DNA from: Burkholderiales bacterium
GTDB lineage: Bacteria > Pseudomonadota > Gammaproteobacteria > Burkholderiales > SG8-39
NCBI GenBank assembly: GCA_017880775.1
Contig: JADGRQ010000028.1
Coordinates: forward strand, 1 to 62,876
Length of the DNA stretch: 62,876 bases
Direction: 5' to 3'
Within the stretch, counting starts at the first letter, position 1. Every line of letters starts with the position of its first letter. Of the stretch, positions 17,419 through 26,314 are shown one piece after another. A model generated the notes under the pieces. That model saw only the letters and a program-made list of their open reading frames with translations. It had not been told where the DNA came from and made no database searches. The position numbers were made by a program, and so were the translations under genes.

Positions 17419-18341
17419 CAGGTTCCCCGCGACGGAAACAGGCCTTCCGGCCGCAGCGCCAGAACCACCGCCATCAGCAGGTAGATCAGCATCGAGGCGA
17501 GCGCCGGCCCCGCGGCTTCGGCGGCGGTAGGCGAAAGTACCGTGCCGAGCAGGGGCTTCAGAAACGCGCGTCCAAGCGTGTCGACGATGCCGACCACCAG
17601 CGCGCCGACGAACGCGCCGCGGATCGAGCCGATGCCGCCGATCACGATGACCACGAAGACCTGGATCAGGATCAATTCGCCCATGCCCGGCTGGACCGCG
17701 TAGATCGGACCGCTCATCAGGCCCGCGAGTCCGGCAAGTGCGGCGCCGAAGCCGAACACCACCGTGTACAACAGCCGGATGTTCACGCCCAGCGCTGCCA
17801 CCATGGTGCGGTTGGAAGCCCCGGCGCGGATCAGCATGCCGAGCCGCGTGCGTGTGACCACGTACCAGAGGCCGAGCGCCACGCCCAGGCCGACCGCGAT
17901 CACCAGTGCGCGGTACAGCGGATAACGCGAGCCGCTGAAGATCTCGATATGGCCCTCCAGCCACGAGGGCAGCTCGGTGTAGAGCGCGGTGCGGCCCCAG
18001 ATCATCGCGACCAGCTCGTTGAAGAACAGGATCAGGCCGAACGTGGCGAGCACCTGGTCGAGGTGGTCGCGCTCGTAGAGCGTCCTCAGCGCCACGACTT
18101 CGACGAGCATTCCGACCAGCAGCGTGCCGGCAAGGCCGAGCAGCACGCCCAGCAGGTAGTTTCCCGTCCACTGGATGGCGCTGACTGCCAGGTAGGCGCC
18201 GACCATGTACAGCGAGCCGTGCGCGAGATTCACCAGGTTCATGATCCCGAACACCAGCGTCAACCCGGCGGCCATCAGGAACAGCATCACGCCGAACTGC
18301 ACGCCGTTGAGCAATTGCTCGAAGACGAGGGCCAGGTTCAT
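17418..18341 (-). CDS. livH: LIV-type ABC transporter permease (LivH)
   Basis: 307 residues. GLTLVFGIMNLVNLAHGSL near residue 26 and a C-terminal LRPEGLFPSRG mark it as LivH. It is separated from the binding-protein gene by 73 bases that hold a strong intrinsic terminator, so its transcription depends on read-through or a weak local promoter. Confidence 0.92.
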   Translation of the reverse strand: MNLALVFEQLLNGVQFGVMLFLMAAGLTLVFGIMNLVNLAHGSLYMVGAYLAVSAIQWTGNYLLGVLLGLAGTLLVGMLVEVVALRTLYERDHLDQVLATFGLILFFNELVAMIWGRTALYTELPSWLEGHIEIFSGSRYPLYRALVIAVGLGVALGLWYVVTRTRLGMLIRAGASNRTMVAALGVNIRLLYTVVFGFGAALAGLAGLMSGPIYAVQPGMGELILIQVFVVIVIGGIGSIRGAFVGALVVGIVDTLGRAFLKPLLGTVLSPTAAEAAGPALASMLIYLLMAVVLALRPEGLFPSRGT

Positions 18342-18361
18342 GAAAGATCGTTGCGCGAAAC

Positions 18362-18390
18362 AAAAAGGGCGCGGCGGTTGCCGCGCCCCT
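18362..18390 (-). terminator. Intrinsic terminator between livK and livH
   Basis: On the minus strand a perfect 9-bp GC stem (GGGCGCGGC/GCCGCGCCC) with a 4-base loop is followed by five T. It lies 27 bases after the livK stop and 21 before the livH start. Partial termination here would give more binding protein than membrane complex, as is common for binding-protein importers. Confidence 0.85.
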
Positions 18391-18414
18391 TGCGCATGCG
18401 GATATGTCCGATCG

Positions 18415-19599
18415 CTACCACTTCATCTTGCAATCCTGGTAGTACGAGTCCTTGTGGTTCTCGAATATCGTTCTCTGGATCTCCATCACGGGATCCTGTC
18501 CGACGGGGCCCGCCACCGCCCTGAGCAGGTAGAAGTTCTCGATCGGATGATGGTTCACGTTATAGGTGAACTTGCCACGCACCGAGTTGAAGTTGGCCTT
18601 GCGCATCGCCGCGACCATGCCCTTGGTGTCCTTGACATTGCCCTTCACCGCGCGCACCGCCGAGTCGATCAGCATGATCGCATCGTAGCTCTGCGCGCCG
18701 TAGAACGAAGGGATGTAGCCGAACTTCTTCTTCATGTCGGCGACATATTTCTGGCTGGCGGGGACCTTGATGTCCTGGCTCCAGAAACGGGCCTCCCACT
18801 GCCCGAGGGCCGCGTGCTTGATCGCCGGAATCGTGGTCTCGTCCACCGTGAATACCGAATACAGCGGAAACTGGCCGCGCAGGCCGGCTTCCGAGTACTG
18901 CTTCAGGAACTGGATCCCCATGCCGCCCGGGTAGAACACGAACACCGCTTTCGGGTTCTTCGCGCGCATCTGGCTCAATTCCGCCTGGTAGTCGGTCTGC
19001 CCGAAACGCGTGTAGACCTCGTCGACGATGCGCCCCTTGTAGTAGCGCTTGAAGCCGGTCACCATGTCCTTGCCGGCCTGGTAGTTGGGCGCGAGTACGT
19101 AGACGTCGTTGATATTCTGTTCCTGCATGAACTTGCCCATCGCTTCCGGCGACTCGTCGTTGTTCCAGGAGGTCGAGAAATACAGTTCGTTGCACTGGCT
19201 GCCCGCGAGCGGGCTGGCGCCGGCATTGGCGCCGACCATGATCCGGCCGGTGGCGGTCACTGCGGGCACCACCGCCAGCATCACGTTCGACCAGATGATG
19301 CCGGACATGATGTCGACGTTGTTCTTCTTCATCATCTCCTCGGCCACCTGCAGGCCGACTTCGGGCTTGGCCTGGTCGTCGCCGTAAATCACCTCGGTTT
19401 CCAGTCCGCCGACTTTGCGGCCGAGCTGATCGAGCGCGATCTCGACCGAATCCTTCATATGCTTGCCGATCACGCCCTGGGGCCCGGAGAGCGTGGTGAT
19501 GAAGCCGATTTTCAGCTTCTGCTGGGCGATTGCGGGCCCGGCGGCGAACATCGCACCGATCGCGCCGGCAACGAGAATCCGGGTGGACTTGCGTAGCAT
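18415..19599 (-). CDS. livK: LIV-type ABC transporter substrate-binding protein
   Basis: 394-residue periplasmic receptor of the type I (LivJ/K) fold. The signal peptide ends about AGPAIA-QQ (residues 1-25), followed by LKIGFITTLSGPQG. ATG 19599 has a perfect AGGAGG eight bases upstream. Relatives bind branched-chain amino acids, aromatic acids or amides. The setting beside Rieske, GS-like and HpaB genes favours an aromatic ligand (inference). Confidence 0.92.
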   Translation of the reverse strand: MLRKSTRILVAGAIGAMFAAGPAIAQQKLKIGFITTLSGPQGVIGKHMKDSVEIALDQLGRKVGGLETEVIYGDDQAKPEVGLQVAEEMMKKNNVDIMSGIIWSNVMLAVVPAVTATGRIMVGANAGASPLAGSQCNELYFSTSWNNDESPEAMGKFMQEQNINDVYVLAPNYQAGKDMVTGFKRYYKGRIVDEVYTRFGQTDYQAELSQMRAKNPKAVFVFYPGGMGIQFLKQYSEAGLRGQFPLYSVFTVDETTIPAIKHAALGQWEARFWSQDIKVPASQKYVADMKKKFGYIPSFYGAQSYDAIMLIDSAVRAVKGNVKDTKGMVAAMRKANFNSVRGKFTYNVNHHPIENFYLLRAVAGPVGQDPVMEIQRTIFENHKDSYYQDCKMKW

Positions 19600-19663
19600 G
19601 GTGTTCCTCCTTTGTATAGGTATCGGATTCAGTCTAGCAGGGAGCGTTTCCGGGTGTCCAGAC

Positions 19664-19912
19664 TCAATCGTTCTCCAGCGCGTCGCGTAACGCCTGCAGT
19701 TCGGCCGCCAGCGCATCGGTGCCGGGAAACGCGCGCGTTGCCTCCCGGTACCAGTAGCGCGCGTTCGACAGGTCGCCTTCCTGCGCGTGAACGATGCCGT
19801 GCGCCCAACAGGCAAGTGGCGAGTCCTCGTCCGACTGTACGATCTCGTGCGCCGCCCGCCAATCGCCCCGCTCGAGCAAGGCGAGGGCGCGCTGCAGGTC
19901 GACGCTACTCAC
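19664..19912 (-). CDS. Small TPR-like hypothetical protein
   Basis: 82 residues from GTG 19912, whose first bases overlap the stop of the gene upstream (GTGAGTAG). The sequence is helical with repeats such as ALALLERGDWRAAHEIVQ and GDLSNARYWYREA that resemble one and a half tetratricopeptide units. Such proteins usually act by protein contact; no partner can be named. Confidence 0.6.
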   Translation of the reverse strand: MSSVDLQRALALLERGDWRAAHEIVQSDEDSPLACWAHGIVHAQEGDLSNARYWYREATRAFPGTDALAAELQALRDALEND

Positions 19913-20078
19913 GCAGCTTGCGCGCCTGGTTCTGCTGCGGTACGTAGGCAGGGTCCTTGCATGTCGCGCCATCGACATTGATGGTGACGTTGACGTGTTC
20001 GTAGGGAATGTCCGATTCCTTGCACAGCCAGGCGACGCGAAACGCGCGCGATCTGTATTGTCCGTAGAGTTTCAGCAC
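19905..20078 (-). CDS. Very short glutathione S-transferase N-terminal-like protein
   Basis: 57 residues from GTG 20078: VLKLYGQYRSRAFRVAWL, then DIPYEHVNV, matching the first beta-alpha-beta of the GST thioredoxin-like fold. The rest of that fold (the cis-Pro segment and beta3-beta4) and the whole helical domain are absent. It could be a degraded GST or a genuine minimal protein; the tidy start/stop overlap with the TPR-like gene argues it is still translated. Confidence 0.5.
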   Translation of the reverse strand: MLKLYGQYRSRAFRVAWLCKESDIPYEHVNVTINVDGATCKDPAYVPQQNQARKLRE

Positions 20079-20145
20079 CAGGCTCTCCTATGAAATTCGC
20101 TCCGGTTCAGGGAAAATAACACAGGCAGGCAGCGCGGAGGAGTCC

Positions 20146-20535
20146 ATGACCAAACCCAAATCGCATCTGGAGTTCGTGCAGGTGGACCTGAACGCAGGCT
20201 GGGAGCCGCCGCCGGGGTATCCGCCGGGCTTCTACCAGAAGATCCTCGCCTCGGACATCGACGAGACGGCCAAGCGCGGCAGCCGCACGCGGTTGTTGAA
20301 GATCGAGCCGGGGGCGTATTCCGCCGAGCCGTTCGTGCACGACCACTGGGAGGAGGTCTACGTCGTGCAGGGCGACCTGGTGGTCGGCAATGATCAGCAA
20401 GGCGAGGGCGGGCAGCAGTCTTTTGCGCCGACCTACGCGTGCCGGCCTCCGGGCGTGCTCCACGGGCCGTTCACCTCGCGCGGCGGCTGCATCCTTCACG
20501 AGATCCACTATTACGACACCAGCGGCAAGCGCTGA
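20146..20535 (+). CDS. Cupin-domain protein
   Basis: 129 residues forming one cupin beta-barrel. Metal-binding motif 1 is seen as PFVHDHWEEVYVVQG (two His, one Glu) and motif 2 as RPPGVLHGPF (one His). GGAGGAG precedes the ATG. It lies 11 bases before the HpaB-type gene, so the two are likely co-transcribed. It may be a small dioxygenase or a sensor; the sequence does not decide. Confidence 0.8.
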   Translation: MTKPKSHLEFVQVDLNAGWEPPPGYPPGFYQKILASDIDETAKRGSRTRLLKIEPGAYSAEPFVHDHWEEVYVVQGDLVVGNDQQGEGGQQSFAPTYACRPPGVLHGPFTSRGGCILHEIHYYDTSGKR

Positions 20536-20546
20536 ATGGGAAGATC

Positions 20547-22004
20547 ATGCTGAAGACCGGGGCAGAGCACCTCGAATCGCTGCGCGACGGACGGGCGGTG
20601 TACATCGGCTCCGAGCGAGTCTCGGACGTCACCAGCCATCCCGCGTTCAGGAATGCCGCGCAGACGGTGGCTGTGATCTACGACATGAAGCGCGCCGACC
20701 CGAACATGAGCTTCGAGGAAGGCGGCGAGCGCTGCAGCGCCTACTTCCTGCGCGCGAGGACCAGGGACGATCTGGTCAAGCGCATGAACTGCCACCGCGC
20801 GATCGCGAACCTGAGCCACGGCCTGCTCGGCCGCTCGCCCGACCACGTCTCGAGCTTCGTCACCGGCATGGCGATGGATGCGCCGGTGTTCGGCAAGTAC
20901 GCCGGCAACCTCGCGCGCTACTACCGGCACATGCGCGAGGAGGACGTCTATGCCGTGTACGCGGTGATCCCGCCGCAGGCGGCGCGCAATCCCGAGTTCT
21001 ACGTCAAGCAGAACCTCCCGATCCCGACGCTGCGCGTGGTGCGCGAGGACGACGACGGGGTGGTGGTCACGGGCATGAAGATGCTCGCCACCGGCGCGGT
21101 GTTCGCCAACGAAATATGGATCGGCAACCTGATCCCGCTGGCGCCGAACCAGTTGCCCGAGTCGATTACCTGCGCCATTCCCGTCAATGCGCCGGGCTTG
21201 ACGCTGTGGTCGCGCAAGCCTTTCGAGCGCTACGCGCCGAACGAATTCGACAACCCGCTCACCTGGCGCTTCGATGAGACCGACTCGATGGTGATGTGCG
21301 AAAACGTCAAGGTGCCCTGGGAGAAGGTGTTCGTGCACATGGACGCGGTGCTGGCGCGCGACATCTACATCAAGACGCCCGGCCATTGCTACGGCAACCA
21401 TCAGTCGAACGTGCGCTTCCATTGCAAGATGCAGTTGATCGTGGGGCTGGCGAGCAGGATCGCGCAGGCCTCGGGCGCAAACGAGATTCCGGCGGTGCGC
21501 GAAGTGCTGGGGCGTTTTGCCGCGCTCGAGGCGACCCTCGGCGGCATGATCGCCGGACAGATCCAGGACGCTGAAGACTGGCCCGCAGGGTGGAAGACCT
21601 TCAACCGCCGCTACATGTATGCCGCGCTGAACTGGTGCACCGAGAACCACTCGCAGATCATCGAGGCGCTGAGGGAGTTGTGCGGTGGCGGCGTATTCCA
21701 GATGCCGGCCGACGTCACTGTGATGCACGACCCGGTGCTGCGCGAGCAGTTCGAGACCTATTGGCAGACGCCGCAGATGGGCGCGCTCGACCGGATGAAG
21801 CTGTACAAGCTCGCCTGGGACCTGATCGGCTCGGAGTTCGCCGGCCGGCACCTGCAGTACGAGAAGTTCTACGCCGGGGCGTCGTTCATCGTTCGCAACC
21901 ACAACTTCCGCGAGGCGCCGTGGGATCGCTTCCACAAGGTGGTGGACGACCTGATGGCGGGCTACGACGTGCCGGCGCCCGGGACGGCGCGCAAGGTGGC
22001 CTGA
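20547..22004 (+). CDS. HpaB-family FADH2-dependent monooxygenase (4-hydroxyphenylacetate 3-hydroxylase-like)
   Basis: 485 residues of the HpaB/PvcC family, which hydroxylate phenols using FADH2 from a separate reductase. It has the N-terminal RTGAEHLESLRDGR-type start seen as KTGAEHLESLRDGRAVY, the acyl-CoA-dehydrogenase-like middle, and the conserved C-terminal LCGGGVFQMPAD and AWDLIGSEFAGRH. ATG 20547 gives the standard N-terminus. No HpaC-type reductase is in view. It is convergent with the patatin gene, six bases away. Confidence 0.88.
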   Translation: MLKTGAEHLESLRDGRAVYIGSERVSDVTSHPAFRNAAQTVAVIYDMKRADPNMSFEEGGERCSAYFLRARTRDDLVKRMNCHRAIANLSHGLLGRSPDHVSSFVTGMAMDAPVFGKYAGNLARYYRHMREEDVYAVYAVIPPQAARNPEFYVKQNLPIPTLRVVREDDDGVVVTGMKMLATGAVFANEIWIGNLIPLAPNQLPESITCAIPVNAPGLTLWSRKPFERYAPNEFDNPLTWRFDETDSMVMCENVKVPWEKVFVHMDAVLARDIYIKTPGHCYGNHQSNVRFHCKMQLIVGLASRIAQASGANEIPAVREVLGRFAALEATLGGMIAGQIQDAEDWPAGWKTFNRRYMYAALNWCTENHSQIIEALRELCGGGVFQMPADVTVMHDPVLREQFETYWQTPQMGALDRMKLYKLAWDLIGSEFAGRHLQYEKFYAGASFIVRNHNFREAPWDRFHKVVDDLMAGYDVPAPGTARKVA

Positions 22005-22010
22005 TCGTGC

Positions 22011-24290
22011 CTATCGCCCGGTGCCGGTCTGCTGCGGCGTCTGAGACTGCAGCTCGGGGCGCTGCCGGATCCAGTCCTCGAGGATCGGCTTGGCGTGCCG
22101 ATAGCCCGCCTCGGCAATGGCGTCGAGCGCCCTGAACTGCATCAGCCCGAAGCGGCTGACGGGCGGCTGGATGTAGAGATCGACCAGCTTCTTCACCACC
22201 TCTGTCTTCTGCACGCTGGCGAGCAGCGTGGTGCGCATCATCAGGATCACGATGTTGGGCAGATCGATCGGCTTGGCGAACGGGTTCATCCAGTTGAGGA
22301 GCACCTTCCACGGGGAAGGCAGCGCCGCGCGGACCTCGAGGTCGCGGGCCGGGCTCACGTCCACCGCGATCACCCAGCCGCCACCGAGCTCGCGCATCAC
22401 GTCGCCGGGAAGGTTATTGAGCACGCCGCCGTCCACCAGCAGATCCGTTCCCTCCACCACCGGATGGAATACGCTCGGCAGCGCGATGCTGGCGCGGATC
22501 GCCTTCCATACCGGACCCTGCCGGTGCACCATCGACTCGGCGCGGGTCAGGTTGCTCGAGACGCAGAAGTACCGCATCCAGAAGTCCTCGATACGGGTGT
22601 CCCCGTAGGAGGCGATCAGGTTCTGGTCGAGCCTGCGGGAGTCGACCAGCGAATACACCGGCATGGTGTAGTCGCGCAGGATGACCGGCTTTCTGTCGAC
22701 GAAGGAGCTGCGGTTGGCCGTGCGCATGGTCGCGTCGTCCCAGCCCATTGCGGGCTGTGCCGCGATCAGCGCCCCCATCGAGGTCCCGCCGATGAGGTCG
22801 ATCGGGATGCCGGTCTCGCGCAACGCGCGGATCACGCCGAGATGTGCGAAGCCGCGCGCGCCGCCTCCGCCCAGGACCACGCCGACCGCATTGCCGGTGA
22901 GAAACCGCGCCAGCCGCGCGAAATCGGCGCGACGGCCCCGGCGCAGGTGGTGATGCCCCTCGAGCATGCGCGGCGCGAGCCAATCACGCGTGCCCGCGGG
23001 GAGCTCGGTCGATTCCGGATGCAGCAGGACCAGCGTCCTGCGAGCGGCGCTGAGATCCGGTTGCGCGCCGAGCAGGTCCCGCTCCATCGGCGACACGGCA
23101 GGATCGGCTGTGGCGTCGCCGAGCAGCACAACGCGGTCGGCGCGCTCGATGCAGCGCCGCGTCCAGGCCGTGTCGCCCAGATCGCACTCGTACACCGAGT
23201 AGCGGTAACCCGATTCCCGGTCGTCAAGCCCGGCGTCCAGCGCCAGATCGAGCGGGCTGTCGGGCGGCGTCTGCGCGAAGCCCGGCACGCCGATGAACTC
23301 GTCCAGGCGCGCCGAGCTGACGTAGAGCGCGTTGCCGTGAAGTTGTAGCGCCTCGACCAGGCGTTCGGTGAACTCGGTGGCTTGCACGCCGGGGCTGATC
23401 GGCACCACCACGATGTTGCTGCGTTCGAACAATTCGCGGGTATAGCCCGCCGCCCGCTGCAGCCGCCGGATCAGCAACTGGGTGATATAGAGCATCGCCC
23501 GGGGATGCACCTCGCTGAGCCGGTCGAACACCGGCTTCAGAAAGCGCACCAGATAGCTGGTGCGGCGCGCGTAGATGCCGAGCGACCTCGGCTCGCCGGT
23601 GAAGAATCCCATTTCGCCGATGCTCTCGCCGCGCCCGAGCTCGGCGATGACGTGGCGGTCCGCGCCGTTTTCGCGCACGCCGATCAGGCGGCCGCTGACG
23701 ACGAAGTACATGCAGTCGCCGGGATCGCCCTGCTCGAACAGCCTTTTCCCGGGTCGCAACTCGACCCAATCCAGCTCGCTCCCGATGCGCTGCAGCGACG
23801 CTTCGTTCAACTCGCCGAACACGCTGTACAGCACGCGCGCGAGCTGCTCCTCGCGCAGGCGCCTGCGCACCAGATCGCCGAGCGCCAGTACGAGCTGCGG
23901 CGTCTCCCTCGCCAGTTGCTCGAAGGAGGATTTCTCCAGCCGCACCAGCTCCGTGTCCGCCGCGGCACGAACCGTCGCGGGGCGCCGGCCTCCAATCAGC
24001 ATCTGCATCACGCCGACCAGCTTGCCGGCGCCGAACTCCATCGCCGCCGTGCGTATTCCGTCCTCGGTTTGCTCGCTCCCCAGCAGCCGGCCGCGGATCA
24101 CCAGGTACATCGAGTCACCGATCTCTCCCGAATTGAACAGCGTCTGCCCGGCAGCAAGCTTCACGCGCGTCGAGCGGTCGTTGAGCTTGACGAGGACGGC
24201 CTCGGGCAGCTGGTCGAAGGGTGGCGTGGAGCGCAGGAACGCGAGCAACCCGGAATCGGGGGGGGTGGGGTTCGGAGTCGGCTGGTTCAT
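22011..24290 (-). CDS. Patatin-like phospholipase with two cyclic-nucleotide-binding domains (NTE-like)
   Basis: 759 residues. Residues about 20-130 and 150-265 are two CNB domains (FNSGEIGDSMYLVIRGRL and FEQGDPGDCMYFVVSGRL). A linker follows, then a patatin domain from about 465 with oxyanion loop GGGGARGFAHLG, nucleophile elbow GTSMGA and the DGG of the Ser-Asp dyad. The order matches neuropathy target esterase, without an N-terminal membrane helix. ATG 24290 is chosen over the in-frame start at 24344, which lacks conserved sequence. It is divergent from a cyclase gene 191 bases away. Confidence 0.9.
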   Translation of the reverse strand: MNQPTPNPTPPDSGLLAFLRSTPPFDQLPEAVLVKLNDRSTRVKLAAGQTLFNSGEIGDSMYLVIRGRLLGSEQTEDGIRTAAMEFGAGKLVGVMQMLIGGRRPATVRAAADTELVRLEKSSFEQLARETPQLVLALGDLVRRRLREEQLARVLYSVFGELNEASLQRIGSELDWVELRPGKRLFEQGDPGDCMYFVVSGRLIGVRENGADRHVIAELGRGESIGEMGFFTGEPRSLGIYARRTSYLVRFLKPVFDRLSEVHPRAMLYITQLLIRRLQRAAGYTRELFERSNIVVVPISPGVQATEFTERLVEALQLHGNALYVSSARLDEFIGVPGFAQTPPDSPLDLALDAGLDDRESGYRYSVYECDLGDTAWTRRCIERADRVVLLGDATADPAVSPMERDLLGAQPDLSAARRTLVLLHPESTELPAGTRDWLAPRMLEGHHHLRRGRRADFARLARFLTGNAVGVVLGGGGARGFAHLGVIRALRETGIPIDLIGGTSMGALIAAQPAMGWDDATMRTANRSSFVDRKPVILRDYTMPVYSLVDSRRLDQNLIASYGDTRIEDFWMRYFCVSSNLTRAESMVHRQGPVWKAIRASIALPSVFHPVVEGTDLLVDGGVLNNLPGDVMRELGGGWVIAVDVSPARDLEVRAALPSPWKVLLNWMNPFAKPIDLPNIVILMMRTTLLASVQKTEVVKKLVDLYIQPPVSRFGLMQFRALDAIAEAGYRHAKPILEDWIRQRPELQSQTPQQTGTGR

Positions 24291-24481
24291 GGCGCTAGTC
24301 AGGAACCGGAAACCCGATTCCACCGGCGAAGGATACCGCGACACGTCGATATTGCGACAGCGCGGTCGTGCGGATCGTTATCCGCCTGCAAGTCTGTTAA
24401 GCACTTCCGACTTGGCCCGCTTCGGACCATGGATCGAAGGTAACATCCGCAGGCGGCGCACTTTCGGGGAGGCTGACTTCA

Positions 24482-26296
24482 TTGCCTGAGTCTTCTGTCA
24501 GACAGCGGCTCGCAGCAATCCTTGCTGCCGACGTGGCCGGCTATTCGCGCCTGATGGCGGGGGACGAGCGGGCGACCGTGGCTGCGCTCGATTCCGCGCG
24601 CGCTGTTTTCCGGGAACACATCGATGCACACCAGGGCCGGGTCATCGATATGGCGGGAGATTCGGTGCTCGCAGTATTCGAAACTGCGACCGGCGCGGTG
24701 GCCGCTGCGCTTGCGGTTCAGGAAGGCCTTGCTGCCATAGCCGAAGGCGTATCCGAAGATCGCCGAATGCGGTTTCGCATCGGTGTGCATCTCGGCGACA
24801 TCATGGAAAAAACCGACGGCACGGTTTACGGCGACGGCGTCAATATCGCGGCCCGGTTGGAGGGGCTGGCCGAGCCGGGCGGAATCACGGTCTCGGACGC
24901 AGTTCAGGGCGCCGTGCGGGGCAAGGTGACTGCGAGCTTCATCGATCAGGGCGAACAGCAGGTGAAGAACATCCCCCACCCGGTGCGCGCGTTCCGCGTC
25001 GAGACGGAGACGTCTGCCCCCCGCACACCGGCCGGCCAACCGGAGCCAGCGCCGCCGGCGAAACCGTCGATTGCGGCACTTCCGTCGATTGCGGTACTTC
25101 CCTTCGCCAACATGAGCGGAGATCCGGAGCAGGAATACTTCGCCGACGGTATCGTCGAAGACATCATCACGGCGCTCTCGCGCATGCAGTCGTTTTTCGT
25201 CATCGCACGCAATTCGAGCTTTACGTACAAGGGCAAGGCGGTGGACATCAAGCAGGTGGGCCGCGAACTTGGAGTGCGCTACGTGCTCGAAGGCAGCGTC
25301 CGCAAGGCGGGCAACCGGGTGCGCATCACGGGCCAGCTGATCGAGGCGGAGAACGGCAGCCACGTGTGGGCGGACCGCTTCGATGGCGCGCTTGATGACA
25401 TCTTCGACCTGCAGGACCGCATCACCGAGTGCGTGGTCGGTGCGATCGAGCCGAGCATCAGGCGTGCCGAGATCGACCGCGCCCGCCTGAAGCCGACCAA
25501 CAACCTCGATGCGTACGACCTGTGCCTGCGCGCGACGCAGAACCTCCGTCCAGGTGCGAGCCGACCGGTACTTGACGAAGCGCTCGGATTTCTGCGCCGC
25601 GCGATCGAGCTGGACCCCGCATTTTCGCTCGCCAAGGCGCTGGCCGCGTTCGCCTGTACGCAGCGGGTGCTGCAGGGTTTCGGTGATGCCGACGATGTCA
25701 AGGAAGGGTTGCGCTGCGCGGAACAGGCGCTCGCGAATCACCAGGACAACCCCAGCATCCTGGCCCTTTCAGGACTGACGCTCGGCATGCTCGGATATCG
25801 AGCCCTGGGATTTCGCGTGCTGGGATTTCGCTATGACGAGGCACTGCACGCGATTGAACGCGCGCTCAGCCTGGGCCCGAACCTGTTCATCGTGCTGTTT
25901 GCCGCGGGGGCGGTCAGAACCTTTGTCGGCGAGGCGGATGCTGCAATCGAGCACTACACACGGGCCATGCGTATCAGCCCGCGGGAGCCGGGAATGGGCG
26001 CCCTGATTTCAGGAATTGGTTCGGCCCACCTGGTTGCAGGAAGGTACGAGGAAGCGCTTGCGGCGGGCCAGCGCGCGACCCACGAGAGCCCCGATTACGT
26101 GATGGGCTATGGGGTGATCGTCAGGAGTCTGGTGTCTCTCGGCAGGCTCGACGAAGCCAAGCAACTGGTCCCGCGCCTGCTGGAACTTGCGCCGGGGATG
26201 TCCATCGCGCGAATCCGCAGTGTGTCTCCATACAAGGACAAGGCATACAGGAATCGCATGGCGGAAGACATGCGGGCGGCAGGAATTCCCGAGTAA
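24482..26296 (+). CDS. Class III adenylate cyclase with TolB/FlgO-like and TPR domains
   Basis: 604 residues starting at TTG 24482 with GGGGAGG upstream. Residues about 8-185 are a class III cyclase with metal Asp in AADVAGYSRLM and MAGDSVLAVFE and GDGVNIAARLE giving the catalytic Asn and Arg. Residues about 205-340 form the domain that starts IAVLPFANMSGDPEQEYFADG, common in rhizobial-type cyclases. The remainder is TPR-like helices. No membrane segment. It faces the CNB-patatin gene, so its product could act on that enzyme (inference). Confidence 0.88.
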   Translation: MPESSVRQRLAAILAADVAGYSRLMAGDERATVAALDSARAVFREHIDAHQGRVIDMAGDSVLAVFETATGAVAAALAVQEGLAAIAEGVSEDRRMRFRIGVHLGDIMEKTDGTVYGDGVNIAARLEGLAEPGGITVSDAVQGAVRGKVTASFIDQGEQQVKNIPHPVRAFRVETETSAPRTPAGQPEPAPPAKPSIAALPSIAVLPFANMSGDPEQEYFADGIVEDIITALSRMQSFFVIARNSSFTYKGKAVDIKQVGRELGVRYVLEGSVRKAGNRVRITGQLIEAENGSHVWADRFDGALDDIFDLQDRITECVVGAIEPSIRRAEIDRARLKPTNNLDAYDLCLRATQNLRPGASRPVLDEALGFLRRAIELDPAFSLAKALAAFACTQRVLQGFGDADDVKEGLRCAEQALANHQDNPSILALSGLTLGMLGYRALGFRVLGFRYDEALHAIERALSLGPNLFIVLFAAGAVRTFVGEADAAIEHYTRAMRISPREPGMGALISGIGSAHLVAGRYEEALAAGQRATHESPDYVMGYGVIVRSLVSLGRLDEAKQLVPRLLELAPGMSIARIRSVSPYKDKAYRNRMAEDMRAAGIPE

Positions 26297-26314
26297 GGTC
26301 GGCCGCGCCGGACC

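Noticed and set aside
16477-18363. Possible fusion of LivM with an upstream domain
   Set aside because: The extra codons are the shifted frame of livH; ATG 17418 overlapping the livH stop is the real start.
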